Shown: positions 8,890-17,767, counted from the first letter of the stretch. The stretch is DNA of 64,000 bases from JAAYHV01 sp964400515 (GCA_964400515.1 CAYNTJ010000001.1:62001-126000), one strand, 5' to 3'. Program-made: numbers and translations. The notes: generated by a model from the letters alone, not told the origin.

Positions 8890-9825
8890 TTATTTATCCG
8901 CCCTATATCCAAAATTAGAAACCGCCATGTCGCTGTCCCTCCAATTTTCTTTTACCTTTACCCACAGCTCCAAAAATACTTTTGTTCCGATAAGTGTCTC
9001 TATTTCAAGGCGGGCACTTTTACCTACACCCTTTAATTTTTTCCCTTGCTTTCCAATTATTATGCCCTTATGTGATTTCTTTTCACAATATATTACAGCC
9101 CCTATTTCCGTAATATTGGGACCTTCCTTATATGATTCGATTTCCACTGCTATTCCATGGGGAATCTCTTCATCCAAATACATTAAAAGCTTTTCCCTTA
9201 TAATTTCACTTACAATAAATCTCTCGGGATGGTCCGTCACCATATCCTCGGGGAAATACATGGGACCTTCTTTAAGAAAGTCTTCGATTCTGTTTAGCAG
9301 CTTGGTTACATTATCGCCATTTAAAGCCGAAGTCCCGTAAATATCATCAAATACATCGGTTTCGCTGTAGGCATTATATAGGGCTAAATAATCATCCGGC
9401 ATCATCTTGTCAATTTTATTTATTATCAAAATCTTGGGAGTCTTTAAATCCTTAATCATATTAAGGACAAACTCATCTCCCTTTCCCTTTTTTTCCGTAC
9501 CATCCACGAGCAGCAATATTAAATCGACCCCCTTGAAGGTATTTATTGCCATTTCATTTATAGCACTGCCCAGTTTATTTTTGGCCTTATGAATTCCCGG
9601 TGTGTCAATAAAGACCATTTGTACACCTTTTTTTGAAGAAGGGTTTAGATATGCCTCTACGGGATCACCGTCCTCTTCTAATCTTGTGTATATGCCCCTT
9701 ATACTGTTTCTTGTGGTTTGGGGTTTATCTGTGGTTATGGCGATTTTTTCCCCCAAAATTCTGTTTAGTAATGTGGACTTGCCCACATTGGGACGTCCTA
9801 TTATACCAATAAAACCTGATTTCAT
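8890..9825 (-). CDS. era: GTPase Era
   Basis: A 311-residue Era GTPase, required for 30S ribosomal subunit assembly; it binds the 3' end of 16S rRNA. G1 is GRPNVGKST, G3 is DTPGIHKAKN, G4 is NKID, and the C-terminal KH domain contains HKGIIIGKQGKKLKGVG. It overlaps cdd by one base upstream and abuts recO downstream, the usual ybeY-cdd-era-recO order. Confidence 0.97.
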   Translation of the reverse strand: MKSGFIGIIGRPNVGKSTLLNRILGEKIAITTDKPQTTRNSIRGIYTRLEEDGDPVEAYLNPSSKKGVQMVFIDTPGIHKAKNKLGSAINEMAINTFKGVDLILLLVDGTEKKGKGDEFVLNMIKDLKTPKILIINKIDKMMPDDYLALYNAYSETDVFDDIYGTSALNGDNVTKLLNRIEDFLKEGPMYFPEDMVTDHPERFIVSEIIREKLLMYLDEEIPHGIAVEIESYKEGPNITEIGAVIYCEKKSHKGIIIGKQGKKLKGVGKSARLEIETLIGTKVFLELWVKVKENWRDSDMAVSNFGYRADK

Positions 9826-10202
9826 TATATTTTAAACCCTTCCGGTAACAATTCATTTAGTCTGTAGGTTACCAATTCATTTTCATTCTTGCCGGTTATT
9901 ACGATTAGATCATCGGCAAATTCATATAAAAACTGTCTGCATATACCGCATGGAAATGCTTCTCCACCTGAGGATACAATTGCTATTTTTTCAAAGTCCC
10001 TGTAGCCTTCAGATACAGCCTTAACACAAGCTGTTCGTTCCGCACATATGGTGGCTCCATATGATGAATTTTCCACATTGACACCGGTAAAAACCTTACC
10101 ATCCTTTGTTAAAAGTGCTGCTCCTACTTTAAAGTTTGAAAAAGGTGCATAGGCTTTATCCAAATTTTCCTTGGCTATCAAGTATAACTGTTTATCATTC
10201 AT
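9825..10202 (-). CDS. cdd: Cytidine deaminase
   Basis: A 125-residue homotetrameric-type cytidine deaminase that converts cytidine and deoxycytidine to uridine and deoxyuridine in pyrimidine salvage. The catalytic Glu and zinc-binding Cys are in CAERTA, and the other two zinc Cys in PCGICRQFL. The substrate-binding N-terminal KVGAALLTKDG and NVENSSYGATICAE segments are intact. It is packed between ybeY and era. Confidence 0.97.
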   Translation of the reverse strand: MNDKQLYLIAKENLDKAYAPFSNFKVGAALLTKDGKVFTGVNVENSSYGATICAERTACVKAVSEGYRDFEKIAIVSSGGEAFPCGICRQFLYEFADDLIVITGKNENELVTYRLNELLPEGFKI

Positions 10203-10667
10203 TTAATACCTCATTATTCCCATTTCACTAAGTACTTGTTCTTCTTTTTTTCTCATCAGAATCTTATCTTCTTCATTCATATGGTCATATCCCAGCAAAT
10301 GCATCATGCTATGTACAAAAAGATAAACCATCTCCCTCTCATAGCTATGGGCATATTCCGTGGCCTGCCTTATGGCCACATCATTGCAAATAACTATATC
10401 TCCTATCGCTATTATATCACTATTCTCGTCCATAATAAATTTATAGTTTTCATATTGGGGAAATGATAGTACGTCCGTAACTTTATCAATCCCCCTATAC
10501 TCCCTGTTAATGCTTTTTATCTCTTCTTCCGTTACTATGCTAAGACTTATTTCAACATTCGAAGTGTTTATTCCATGATTAATAAGCGCAATTTCTCCTG
10601 CGCGATTTAATAAAGCTATAACATCATCCCTTAATAGATTTTTTCCATCGTCTATCAATATATTCAA
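10203..10667 (-). CDS. ybeY: rRNA maturation RNase YbeY
   Basis: A 154-residue YbeY endoribonuclease that takes part in 16S rRNA 3'-end maturation and ribosome quality control. The zinc-binding HSMMHLLGYDH motif is complete, and the conserved core RGIDKVTDVLSFP is present. It overlaps the end of phoH by 4 bases, the usual phoH-ybeY coupling. Confidence 0.97.
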   Translation of the reverse strand: MNILIDDGKNLLRDDVIALLNRAGEIALINHGINTSNVEISLSIVTEEEIKSINREYRGIDKVTDVLSFPQYENYKFIMDENSDIIAIGDIVICNDVAIRQATEYAHSYEREMVYLFVHSMMHLLGYDHMNEEDKILMRKKEEQVLSEMGIMRY

Positions 10668-11643
10668 TTATCTTCCCTTTTCTTAATCCTGTCATATGCG
10701 TTAATAATTTTTTTAACCAGTTCATGTCTTACAACATCATAAGCTGTCAAATAACTAAATTCTATACCCTTAATATCTTTTAAAACCCTAGTGGCATCCA
10801 GCAGTCCTGATTTTGTACCCCTTGGTAAATCAATTTGAGTAAGATCCCCTGTCACAACAACCCTTGAGCCAAATCCCATTCTGGTCAAAAACATTTTCAT
10901 CTGCTCTTTTGTGGTATTTTGGGCTTCATCCAATATTATAAAGGCATTATCTAAAGTTCTTCCCCTCATATATGCCAAAGGTACAATTTCTATAACCTCT
11001 TTTTCCTTTAATCTTGTAGTTGCTTCCCTTCCCAAAACATCGTAAAGGGCGTCATATAAAGGCCTTAAATAAGGATCTACCTTTTCCTGTAAATCCCCCG
11101 GCAAAAATCCAAGTCTTTCACCGGCCTCCACAGCAGGTCTTGCCAGGATTATTTTTTCCACTTCTTTATTCTTGTATGCACTTACAGCTAAAGCACAGGC
11201 TATGTATGTTTTACCCGTTCCCGCAGGACCGATTCCAAAAACAATATCATTGTTTCTTATACTATCCACATATTTTTTTGTCCTATGGTTTTTGCTTTCA
11301 ATGGTTTACCTTGATGAGTGAAGCATATTATTTCATTCCCCACCTTATTATCCTTATATGAAACCCCTTTTGTTTTCATGCTGATTATATAGTTAACCTT
11401 CTGGCTGTCTAAATGGTCACCATCAGTGATTACTTCTATCAATTCTTCAATTATACCTTTAGCCATTTCGACATTTTCACCTTTAAGTATTAAAAAATCA
11501 TCCCTTTGGACTATATCAACTTCCGTAGCTTTTGATATTTCCTTAAGATTAGAATCCAGATTACCAAATAATTCACTCCTGTCTATGTCGTGACTAATAT
11601 CAATTTTTTCCATACTCTTATCAGTATATTCTTCAAAAGTCAT
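10664..11643 (-). pseudogene. phoH: phoH ATPase gene interrupted by a -1 frameshift at an A7 run
   Basis: Two abutting reading frames together make one PhoH ATPase of normal length (about 325 residues). The upstream frame (11257-11643) encodes the KH-like N-terminal domain and ends after KPLKAKTIGQKN; the downstream frame (10664-11269, only a GTG without a ribosome binding site) continues DSIRNNDIVFGIGPAGTGKT with Walker A, the RPAVEAGERLGFLPG region and Walker B IILDEAQN. The expected junction GQKKYVDSIRNN requires eight A where seven are present (11273-11279). The heptamer lies in phase as A AAA AAT, so -1 ribosomal or transcriptional slippage could restore the product; a sequencing error or a real mutation are equally possible. 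Both halves are otherwise undamaged. Confidence 0.85.
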
Positions 11644-11663
11644 AATTTCCCCTTATTAACAAA

Positions 11664-11693
11664 AGACGAAAAGTCTTTGAAAACTCTTCGTCT
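11664..11693 (-). terminator. Hairpin between yqeY and phoH
   Basis: An 11-position stem (AGACGAAAAGT with ACTCTTCGTCT, one mismatch) lies between the yqeY stop and the phoH start. Reading leftwards it is followed by only a short T run, so it may be a weak terminator or partial attenuator separating the rpsU-yqeY unit from the phoH unit. Confidence 0.55.
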
Positions 11694-11718
11694 AATTCAC
11701 CTCAACATAATCAAACAC

Positions 11719-12165
11719 TTATGATAAGTATTCCATAACAACTTCCTTTACGGCATTGCCATCGGCAAGGCCTTTTACCTTAGCCATTACGGGACCCATC
11801 AATTTACCCATATTTTGTCTACCACCTTCAATACCAAGAGATTTAGCAGTCTCTTCGACTATTTCTCTTAATTTTTCCATTGAAAGCTGTTCAGGTAAGT
11901 ATCTGTTTAATATTTCTATTTCAGCTTTGTAGCTATCTACTAAATCTGTCCTTCCGGCTCTGTCAAAATCGTCTAATGCATCTGCACGCATTTTAACTTG
12001 TTTGGATATTATAGCAATTATATCTTGCTCTTCCAATTCTTTTCGAGTATCAACCTCTACCTGTTTAACAGCAGCTCTAACAAAGTTTATAGTATTCTTC
12101 TCTAATTCATTACGCGACTTCATAGCTTCCTTGAAGTCATTCATTAGTCTTTCTTTTAAAGTCAT
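11719..12165 (-). CDS. yqeY: GatB/YqeY domain-containing protein
   Basis: A 148-residue YqeY-family protein, related to the tRNA-interacting C-terminal domain of GatB. The family is widely conserved and often follows rpsU; its own role is not firmly known. Visible hallmarks are the start MTLKERLMNDFKEAMKSR, the central QVKMRADALDDFDRAGR, and the C-terminal GGRQNMGKLMGPVMAKVKG. It lies 23 bases after rpsU. Confidence 0.95.
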   Translation of the reverse strand: MTLKERLMNDFKEAMKSRNELEKNTINFVRAAVKQVEVDTRKELEEQDIIAIISKQVKMRADALDDFDRAGRTDLVDSYKAEIEILNRYLPEQLSMEKLREIVEETAKSLGIEGGRQNMGKLMGPVMAKVKGLADGNAVKEVVMEYLS

Positions 12166-12188
12166 ACGAGTATCACCTCTTTCTATGA

Positions 12189-12368
12189 CTAAAATTTTCT
12201 AGCCTTTTTTCTAGCAGCTTCAGATTTTTTCTTTTTTCTTACACTTGGTTTTTCATAATGCTCTCTTTTTCTAAGCTCTGACATTACGCCGTCTCTTGCG
12301 CATGATCTCTTAAATCTCTTAAGAGCACTTTCCAAACTTTCGTTTTCTCTGACGATTACTTGTGCCAT
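12189..12368 (-). CDS. rpsU: 30S ribosomal protein S21
   Basis: A 59-residue basic ribosomal protein S21, with VRENESLESALKRFKR, an internal Cys and a Lys/Arg-rich tail ending KKARKF. I place the start at the ATG at 12368 (MAQVIV), which has AGGAGG eleven bases upstream; the in-frame GTG four codons earlier directly abuts that ribosome binding site and is unlikely. It heads the rpsU-yqeY unit. Confidence 0.97.
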   Translation of the reverse strand: MAQVIVRENESLESALKRFKRSCARDGVMSELRKREHYEKPSVRKKKKSEAARKKARKF

Positions 12369-12438
12369 ATTCCAATTCACCTCCTAACATAACATGAAAT
12401 ATTTATGTATTGGAAAGGACTAGTAAATAACAAGCTAT

Positions 12439-12467
12439 ATTATACCATTAGTAATTATACATTACAA
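12439..12467 (-). promoter_or_regulatory. rpsU promoter
   Basis: TTGTAA (12462-12467) and TATAAT (12439-12444) are separated by 17 bases, reading leftwards to rpsU. The predicted 5' leader is about 65 bases. No hairpin of note is seen in it. Confidence 0.8.
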
Positions 12468-12474
12468 GCATTTT

Positions 12475-13980
12475 TTATATATTTTCGATTATATCGGATG
12501 CCATCATTTTTCTTGGATTATCATAATTTTCAGATGCCTTTGCATGCATCAATACTCCATAAAGCAAGCTTGCATCCAAAGTGTTCCCCTGGGCTATTAA
12601 AGAACCTATAATTCCCGTAAGTACATCCCCAGAACCTGCCGTTGCAAGACCATTATTACCCATTGTATTTACATATCTAAATAGGGTACCATCTTTTTTT
12701 CTGAGTAGAATTATTGTTGAATTTGATTTTAGTGTCAAGCTGGTCATGTATTCATTTACGAATTTTTCACTTATCTCAAACATCTTTTGGGATACATTGG
12801 CATTGGTTTCTTTGGCAAGCTTAGCCATTTCTCCTATGTGGGGAGTAAGAACGCATTTACAGTTTCTAAAGGTAAAGTCAAGTAAATTAAGGGATAACAG
12901 ATTAAGAGCTCCTGCATCTATTACAACCCTTGCATTGCTTGCCAAAACAACATTAAGCAATTCCACTCCAAAGCTATCTTCTCTAAATCCGGGACCAATG
13001 CATAGGCTGTCACATTCATTAATAAATTCCTTTAGCTTACTCTTGGCATCCTTTAAGTCATTATTCTCGTAGGTTCTTGTTACCGCTTCCGGTATTGAAA
13101 CATTATATATGTTTACAGCTTCCCTAGGACAAAATATCTTAACAAGGCCACATCCTGCCCTATATGAAGCTTTTGCGGCTAGTATGCTGGCGCCTAACAT
13201 TGTCTCATCCCCTGCCACTATCCCCACTGTTCCATAGGTACCTTTATGGGAATTCTTTTTTCGCTGCTGCAAAATATTATTAAGTCCGTATAGAAGAAAT
13301 TCCTCATCACATACAGTGACTTTATCATCTATTTCATCATATCCGTTATTATCCAAACCAATATCCGCCACTGCAAGTTTTCCACAGCAGTCGGGTCCGT
13401 CTCCAATAAGTAGCCCTATTTTAGGATTTGCAAAAGTAACAGTATAATCAGCTTTTACTGCTATCTTCATAATCTGACCGTTTGTGGCATTTAACCCGGA
13501 AGGCACATCAATGCTGAGTTTTTTCCCTTCGCTTTTATTGATCAAATCAATTAAACTCAGATAGTCCCCGGATATTTCCCTGTTAATGCCGGTACCCAAA
13601 AGACCATCTATTATGAGGTCATACCCCTTTAATTCTGTTTTACTTGCTATATACTTCAGTATTTTTTCCTCTTTGAAAAGGTTATTGAATATTTGCAGTT
13701 GGTTTTTTGTGTCTTCAGTCATGTTTTCCACCTTGCCCAAAAACATTACCGTCACTTTGTACTCAAGATGAAGTAACCATCTGGCCAAGCAAAGACCATC
13801 ACCCCCATTGTTACCTGAACCTATCACAATAAGGATTTTGGTGTTGTTATCAGGAAAGATTTCCGTCACCTTATTTAACAGGGCTTTACCTGCATTTTCC
13901 ATTAAAACCATTCCCGGAATTCCGTTATTTATTGTAAACTGATCCATATCATGCATTGCCTTAGCTGTAAGTGCGTACAT
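12475..13980 (-). CDS. nnr: Bifunctional NAD(P)H-hydrate epimerase/ADP-dependent dehydratase
   Basis: A 501-residue two-domain metabolite-repair enzyme. The N-terminal YjeF_N domain (about 1-210, with VIGSGNNGGDGLCLARWLL) epimerises damaged S/R-NAD(P)HX; the C-terminal ribokinase-like domain (about 230-500, with GIVAGDETMLGA, LTPHIGEMAKLAKE and ATAGSGDVLTGIIGSL) dehydrates it back to NAD(P)H using ADP. Length and motif order are normal for the fused form. It starts 13 bases after the EamA permease gene, so the two are probably co-transcribed. Confidence 0.95.
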   Translation of the reverse strand: MYALTAKAMHDMDQFTINNGIPGMVLMENAGKALLNKVTEIFPDNNTKILIVIGSGNNGGDGLCLARWLLHLEYKVTVMFLGKVENMTEDTKNQLQIFNNLFKEEKILKYIASKTELKGYDLIIDGLLGTGINREISGDYLSLIDLINKSEGKKLSIDVPSGLNATNGQIMKIAVKADYTVTFANPKIGLLIGDGPDCCGKLAVADIGLDNNGYDEIDDKVTVCDEEFLLYGLNNILQQRKKNSHKGTYGTVGIVAGDETMLGASILAAKASYRAGCGLVKIFCPREAVNIYNVSIPEAVTRTYENNDLKDAKSKLKEFINECDSLCIGPGFREDSFGVELLNVVLASNARVVIDAGALNLLSLNLLDFTFRNCKCVLTPHIGEMAKLAKETNANVSQKMFEISEKFVNEYMTSLTLKSNSTIILLRKKDGTLFRYVNTMGNNGLATAGSGDVLTGIIGSLIAQGNTLDASLLYGVLMHAKASENYDNPRKMMASDIIENI

Positions 13981-13993
13981 ATTTCCTCCTTCT

Positions 13994-14944
13994 TTATGCC
14001 CTTTTGGACATTTTATTAATATTTATTTTTTTATCCCTGTTAACTAGTATTATACCCATGCAGACAAGTATAAGAGATGACAGTGTATATATATTTGCGG
14101 GATTTTCTTTTAAAATAATAGTGGACATCATGACCCCAAATACCGGAACCAAAAACCCATAAACTCCTATTTTTGCGGCAGAATTATATTTTAACAGGAT
14201 TGACCATGTTGTATAAGCCAGCATGGATAAAATCGCCAGATAAATCAGTATATATACATTTCCCGGATTAATTCCGTCAAGCCTGCCCCCAAAATTATAT
14301 GAAAATATTGCCATAAGTACTCCGCCAAAAATAAACTGATATCCGCATAAAAATATCGGGTTGATATGTTGAGAATAAACCTTTATAAGAACTGAAGCAA
14401 GTCCGCAAGAAAATGTTGCTATTAAAAGCATCCCTTCCCCCGCCATGCTAAAACCAAACTCGGAATTACCCCCGGATACTGCCACAATAAATATACCCAA
14501 AAATCCAAGAATGGTACCCAAGCTTTTTCGAAAAGTCATTTTATCCTCTTTATATATGAGGCCTGCAATTACCACGGTAACCAGGGCCGCAGAACCATCT
14601 ATTATTGCACCGTTTGAACCTGTGGCATTTGCCAATCCCATGTAAAAAAATACATATTGGCCCACCGTTTGAAACATGGATAATTTAATAATCATGCTCC
14701 AATTTGATTTTGGAACCTTCGGCTTTTTCTTTTGTATCAAGCTGCCTATTAATATGATAAGCATCCCTGATATTGTAAACCTGGTTCCCGCAAAAAGTAT
14801 CTGTGAGGCTATATCAGAAGAAGCTATCCCATAGGACAAATAACCCGTTTTAATCATAGGGAATGCACTTCCCCACAACAAACAGGTTAATACTGCTAAA
14901 ATTATTACTGCTATCCTATTTTCAAAAATTGTTTTTTTATTCAT
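13994..14944 (-). CDS. EamA family (DMT superfamily) transporter
   Basis: A 316-residue inner-membrane permease with about ten predicted transmembrane helices in two EamA repeats (first begins ILAVLTCLLWGSAFPMIK). Family members export or import amino acids, nucleosides or other small metabolites; nothing here specifies the substrate. The initiation codon lies after the pyrG stop region, and the gene precedes nnr by 13 bases, which is likely only a shared transcript. Confidence 0.9.
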   Translation of the reverse strand: MNKKTIFENRIAVIILAVLTCLLWGSAFPMIKTGYLSYGIASSDIASQILFAGTRFTISGMLIILIGSLIQKKKPKVPKSNWSMIIKLSMFQTVGQYVFFYMGLANATGSNGAIIDGSAALVTVVIAGLIYKEDKMTFRKSLGTILGFLGIFIVAVSGGNSEFGFSMAGEGMLLIATFSCGLASVLIKVYSQHINPIFLCGYQFIFGGVLMAIFSYNFGGRLDGINPGNVYILIYLAILSMLAYTTWSILLKYNSAAKIGVYGFLVPVFGVMMSTIILKENPANIYTLSSLILVCMGIILVNRDKKININKMSKRA

Positions 14945-15024
14945 ATATCACCACATAATTCTAAAACAATTCTATCATAACTGATGCTTTTGTCAATTGA
15001 TATAACAATGTTAACACAAAAGAA

Positions 15025-16620
15025 TTATTGCTTTATTGCCGCCTTAATAAGCCCTAAAAAAAGCGGATGTGGTGAATTTGGTCTGGATTTGAATTCGGGA
15101 TGGAACTGGGCTGCCACATAATATGGATGATTCCTTAACTCAACGGCCTCAACCAGGTTTTTTTCTTTATATATTCCGGAAAAAACCATGCCCTTCTTCA
15201 TAAAAATGTCCCTGTATTTATTATTGAATTCATACCTGTGTCTATGTCTTTCCTTAATGCTTTTTGCTGAATATATCTCGGACAGCTTGGTACTTTCTTC
15301 AATTTCACAAGGGTATGCCCCCAGTCGCATAGTGCCTCCCTTTTTTATTTCTCCGCTTTGATCTTCCATAAAATCAATAACTTTATACTTACAGTCCTCA
15401 TCGAATTCCTTTGAATTTGCCCCTTCAAGCCCTATAACATTCCTTGCGAATTCAATGACCGCAATTTGCATACCAAGGCAAATGCCAAGATACGGTATAT
15501 TATGTGTTCTTGCATAGCAGGCTGCTTGGATTTTTCCCTCGATTCCCCTGTTACCAAAACCTCCCGGTATAATTATTCCATCGGCATCCTTAAGCTTTTC
15601 CTTGACATTATCCTTGGTTATTTCTTCAGAATCAATCCACAAGATTTTAGTTTTTTTATGATAATAGTATCCGGCATGCCTGATTGCTTCAGCTACAGAA
15701 AGATATGCATCATGCAATTTTACATATTTGCCCACAATCGCTATTTTCAATTCTCCCTCGGAAGACTTGATATCTTCCACCATCTTGTTCCAGCTATCCA
15801 TGTCATAGGAATCGCAATGGATATTAAGCTCCCTGCAAATAACATTGCCCAAATTTTCTTTTTCAAGCATTAGAGGAGCCTCATATAAAGAAGACAGTGT
15901 TATGTTCTCTATAACACAATCCCTTTTCACATTACAAAACATGGAGATTTTATCTTTGATTTCTTCATCCATCACCTCATCTGCCCTTAAGACTATTATA
16001 TCCGGAGCAATGCCTATTGCCCTAAGCTCCTTTACTGAATGTTGCGTAGGTTTTGATTTATGTTCGTTGGAGGATTTTAAATAAGGCACCAGGGTAACAT
16101 GAACAAAAAGGCAATTTTCCTTTCCAACCTCCAGCGAAACCTGCCTAATGGCTTCAAGAAAGGGCTGCGACTCAATATCCCCTGCAGTTCCTCCTATTTC
16201 GGAGATTACCACATCAATATCTTCTTTTTCTCCCACATTATATACGAATTCTTTTATTTCATTTGTGATATGTGGTATCACCTGCACAGTGCTACCCAAA
16301 TAATCACCGTTTCTCTCTTTGTTCAATACATTCCAATAAACCTTGCCGGTGGTTAAATTACTGTACTTGTTTAGGTTTTCATCTATAAATCTCTCATAAT
16401 GGCCTAAATCCAAATCCGTTTCAGCACCGTCTTCTGTAACATAAACTTCTCCGTGCTGATATGGGCTCATGGTTCCCGGATCAATATTAATATATGGATC
16501 AAGTTTTTGGGCAACCACCTTTAAGCCCCTGGCCTTTAATAATCTACCTATGGATGCTGCAGTAATTCCTTTACCTATACCTGATACAACACCGCCTGTA
16601 ACAAATATATACTTTTTCAT
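15025..16620 (-). CDS. pyrG: CTP synthase
   Basis: A 531-residue CTP synthetase that aminates UTP to CTP with glutamine and ATP. The N-terminal synthetase domain starts KYIFVTGGVVSGIGKGITAA and holds the ATP loop; the C-terminal class I glutamine amidotransferase has the nucleophile Cys in LGICLGMQ and the catalytic His-Glu in AAQFHPEF. Both are complete. It is monocistronic in appearance, with its own promoter (16760-16788) and a structured leader containing a terminator-like hairpin, so it is probably controlled by transcription attenuation. Confidence 0.98.
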   Translation of the reverse strand: MKKYIFVTGGVVSGIGKGITAASIGRLLKARGLKVVAQKLDPYINIDPGTMSPYQHGEVYVTEDGAETDLDLGHYERFIDENLNKYSNLTTGKVYWNVLNKERNGDYLGSTVQVIPHITNEIKEFVYNVGEKEDIDVVISEIGGTAGDIESQPFLEAIRQVSLEVGKENCLFVHVTLVPYLKSSNEHKSKPTQHSVKELRAIGIAPDIIVLRADEVMDEEIKDKISMFCNVKRDCVIENITLSSLYEAPLMLEKENLGNVICRELNIHCDSYDMDSWNKMVEDIKSSEGELKIAIVGKYVKLHDAYLSVAEAIRHAGYYYHKKTKILWIDSEEITKDNVKEKLKDADGIIIPGGFGNRGIEGKIQAACYARTHNIPYLGICLGMQIAVIEFARNVIGLEGANSKEFDEDCKYKVIDFMEDQSGEIKKGGTMRLGAYPCEIEESTKLSEIYSAKSIKERHRHRYEFNNKYRDIFMKKGMVFSGIYKEKNLVEAVELRNHPYYVAAQFHPEFKSRPNSPHPLFLGLIKAAIKQ

Positions 16621-16650
16621 TTCATACCCCTTTTCTCAAAAAAACAAAAT

Positions 16651-16741
16651 CACATAAATAAAAAAGATAAGGTCTTCCAAAATGGTGACGGAAACATTAG
16701 GCTCCGTTTCTCGCCGCCTTACCTTATCATCTATTTATGTG
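16651..16741 (-). promoter_or_regulatory. Structured pyrG leader with terminator-like stem
   Basis: Within the pyrG 5' leader, two nested perfect stems enclose a 47-base core. The outer stem pairs 16651-16660 with 16732-16741 (10 bp); the inner stem pairs 16666-16673 (GATAAGGT) with 16721-16728 (8 bp). On the transcript the 3' arm of the inner stem is followed directly by six U, and the outer arm by a second U-rich tract, so the element can act as an intrinsic terminator before pyrG. The core contains a further ACGGA/TCCGT pairing. I recognise no known riboswitch class. Firmicute pyrG is known to be CTP-attenuated through GGGC reiterative initiation, but this transcript is not predicted to start with GGGC. 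Confidence 0.7.
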
Positions 16742-16759
16742 CACAAATTTTACTCTAGT

Positions 16760-16788
16760 ATTATACACTAAAAAATACAATTAATCAA
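16760..16788 (-). promoter_or_regulatory. pyrG promoter
   Basis: TTGATT (16783-16788) and a perfect TATAAT (16760-16765) are 17 bases apart, reading leftwards. Transcription would begin near 16753-16755, giving a leader of about 135 bases. The -35 box lies inside the palindrome that ends the preceding prepilin gene. Confidence 0.85.
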
Positions 16789-16806
16789 TAATTAATTGTA
16801 TTTTTT
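16770..16806 (-). terminator. AT-rich palindromic terminator of the orphan prepilin gene
   Basis: A perfect 16-bp inverted repeat (16770-16785 with 16791-16806) around a five-base loop begins at the prepilin stop codon and ends in a T run when read leftwards. The stem has only one G-C pair. Because it also carries the pyrG -35 element, read-through, termination and promoter use may affect one another. Confidence 0.6.
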
Positions 16807-17720
16807 TAAAAAACTTTCCATCCGTCTATTTTTGTACCTTCAGGTAATGAAATCAGCTTTTCGAAGGTCTCGGTATCGCTTCCCCTGTCACCAACATACA
16901 CATTACTTATCTGGCTTTCATATGTGTCGCTATGGGTGTGATAAAAATATCTGCCGTCATAATATGCAATAGAGGCTTTAATAATGTTTCCCGAAATTTC
17001 GTCATCAATTATTCTTCCCGCATACATTATTATATCATCTCCCCTATTGTTGGAAGATGGTATCCATTTCAATCTGGCAGGATCTGTACCACTATGGAAG
17101 ATAAGGCCCGCCTCCTGCATAAGTTCCTCTACCTTTTCACCGGCGGGACTTTCAACATATCTTGGATGATCCCCTCCGTTGGCCAAGGCATAGGCCTCTT
17201 GAATATCATGGGTTATATTATATATTTGTTCCCCTTCATCATATGCATTGTCTTGTATCCTTCCATCAAGTATACCCTTAGCAATGCTATAATATGAATT
17301 GAGACCGCTAATTCCCATCTCCCCTTCTCCGATTACATATATAGTAGGAGATTTAGTAACATCATAGGCTACTATTATGCCATTGTCACTTAGGTATTCG
17401 GCATATGTGACATTGTTGTAGCTAACTACCATGGAATCAATTCTTCCCCTAAGTTCCAAATCATCTTTTAAATCAAAAATAAAATCAGATGTGGCTTCCG
17501 TAGGTTCGGTGGAAAAAGCAAATTCATAAACCTTTTCATTGTCGTTTTCAATTAATGTAATGTTGGCATGCTTAACAATACTATGGATTTCATCCATAGC
17601 AACGGATTCCCTTGCTCTTTTATTGTATCCGTTATATTGGGGTACTACTATTCCCACTATTACGGCCATTATCGCTATCACAACAATAAGCTCAATAAGC
17701 GAAAACCCTTTATTCTTCAT
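16806..17720 (-). CDS. Orphan type IV prepilin-like protein with large C-terminal domain
   Basis: A 304-residue prepilin with a five-residue leader: MKNKG/FSLIELIVVIAIM, including the Glu at position +5 and a following hydrophobic helix, then a long globular domain with no family I recognise. Most pilins in this window are 130-200 residues, so the domain is unusually large. It would be cleaved and methylated by the prepilin peptidase of the pilus operon 22 kb away. It has its own promoter and terminator and lies alone between the pyrimidine operon and pyrG, so it is an unlinked accessory pilin, perhaps an adhesin or alternative subunit (inference). Confidence 0.88.
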   Translation of the reverse strand: MKNKGFSLIELIVVIAIMAVIVGIVVPQYNGYNKRARESVAMDEIHSIVKHANITLIENDNEKVYEFAFSTEPTEATSDFIFDLKDDLELRGRIDSMVVSYNNVTYAEYLSDNGIIVAYDVTKSPTIYVIGEGEMGISGLNSYYSIAKGILDGRIQDNAYDEGEQIYNITHDIQEAYALANGGDHPRYVESPAGEKVEELMQEAGLIFHSGTDPARLKWIPSSNNRGDDIIMYAGRIIDDEISGNIIKASIAYYDGRYFYHTHSDTYESQISNVYVGDRGSDTETFEKLISLPEGTKIDGWKVF

Positions 17721-17738
17721 GCTAAGCCTCCTCGTATA

Positions 17739-17767
17739 ATATTAGCATAGGGATTGGATTATTACAA
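17739..17767 (-). promoter_or_regulatory. Promoter of the orphan prepilin gene
   Basis: TTGTAA (17762-17767) and TAATAT (17739-17744) are separated by 17 bases, with GAGGAGG just before the ATG. The pilin is therefore probably a single-gene transcript. Confidence 0.65.

Noticed and set aside
16745..16760. GGGC start for reiterative transcription at pyrG
   Set aside because: The bases 6-9 downstream of the -10 box read GAG and not GGGC, so the known Bacillus mechanism is not supported.
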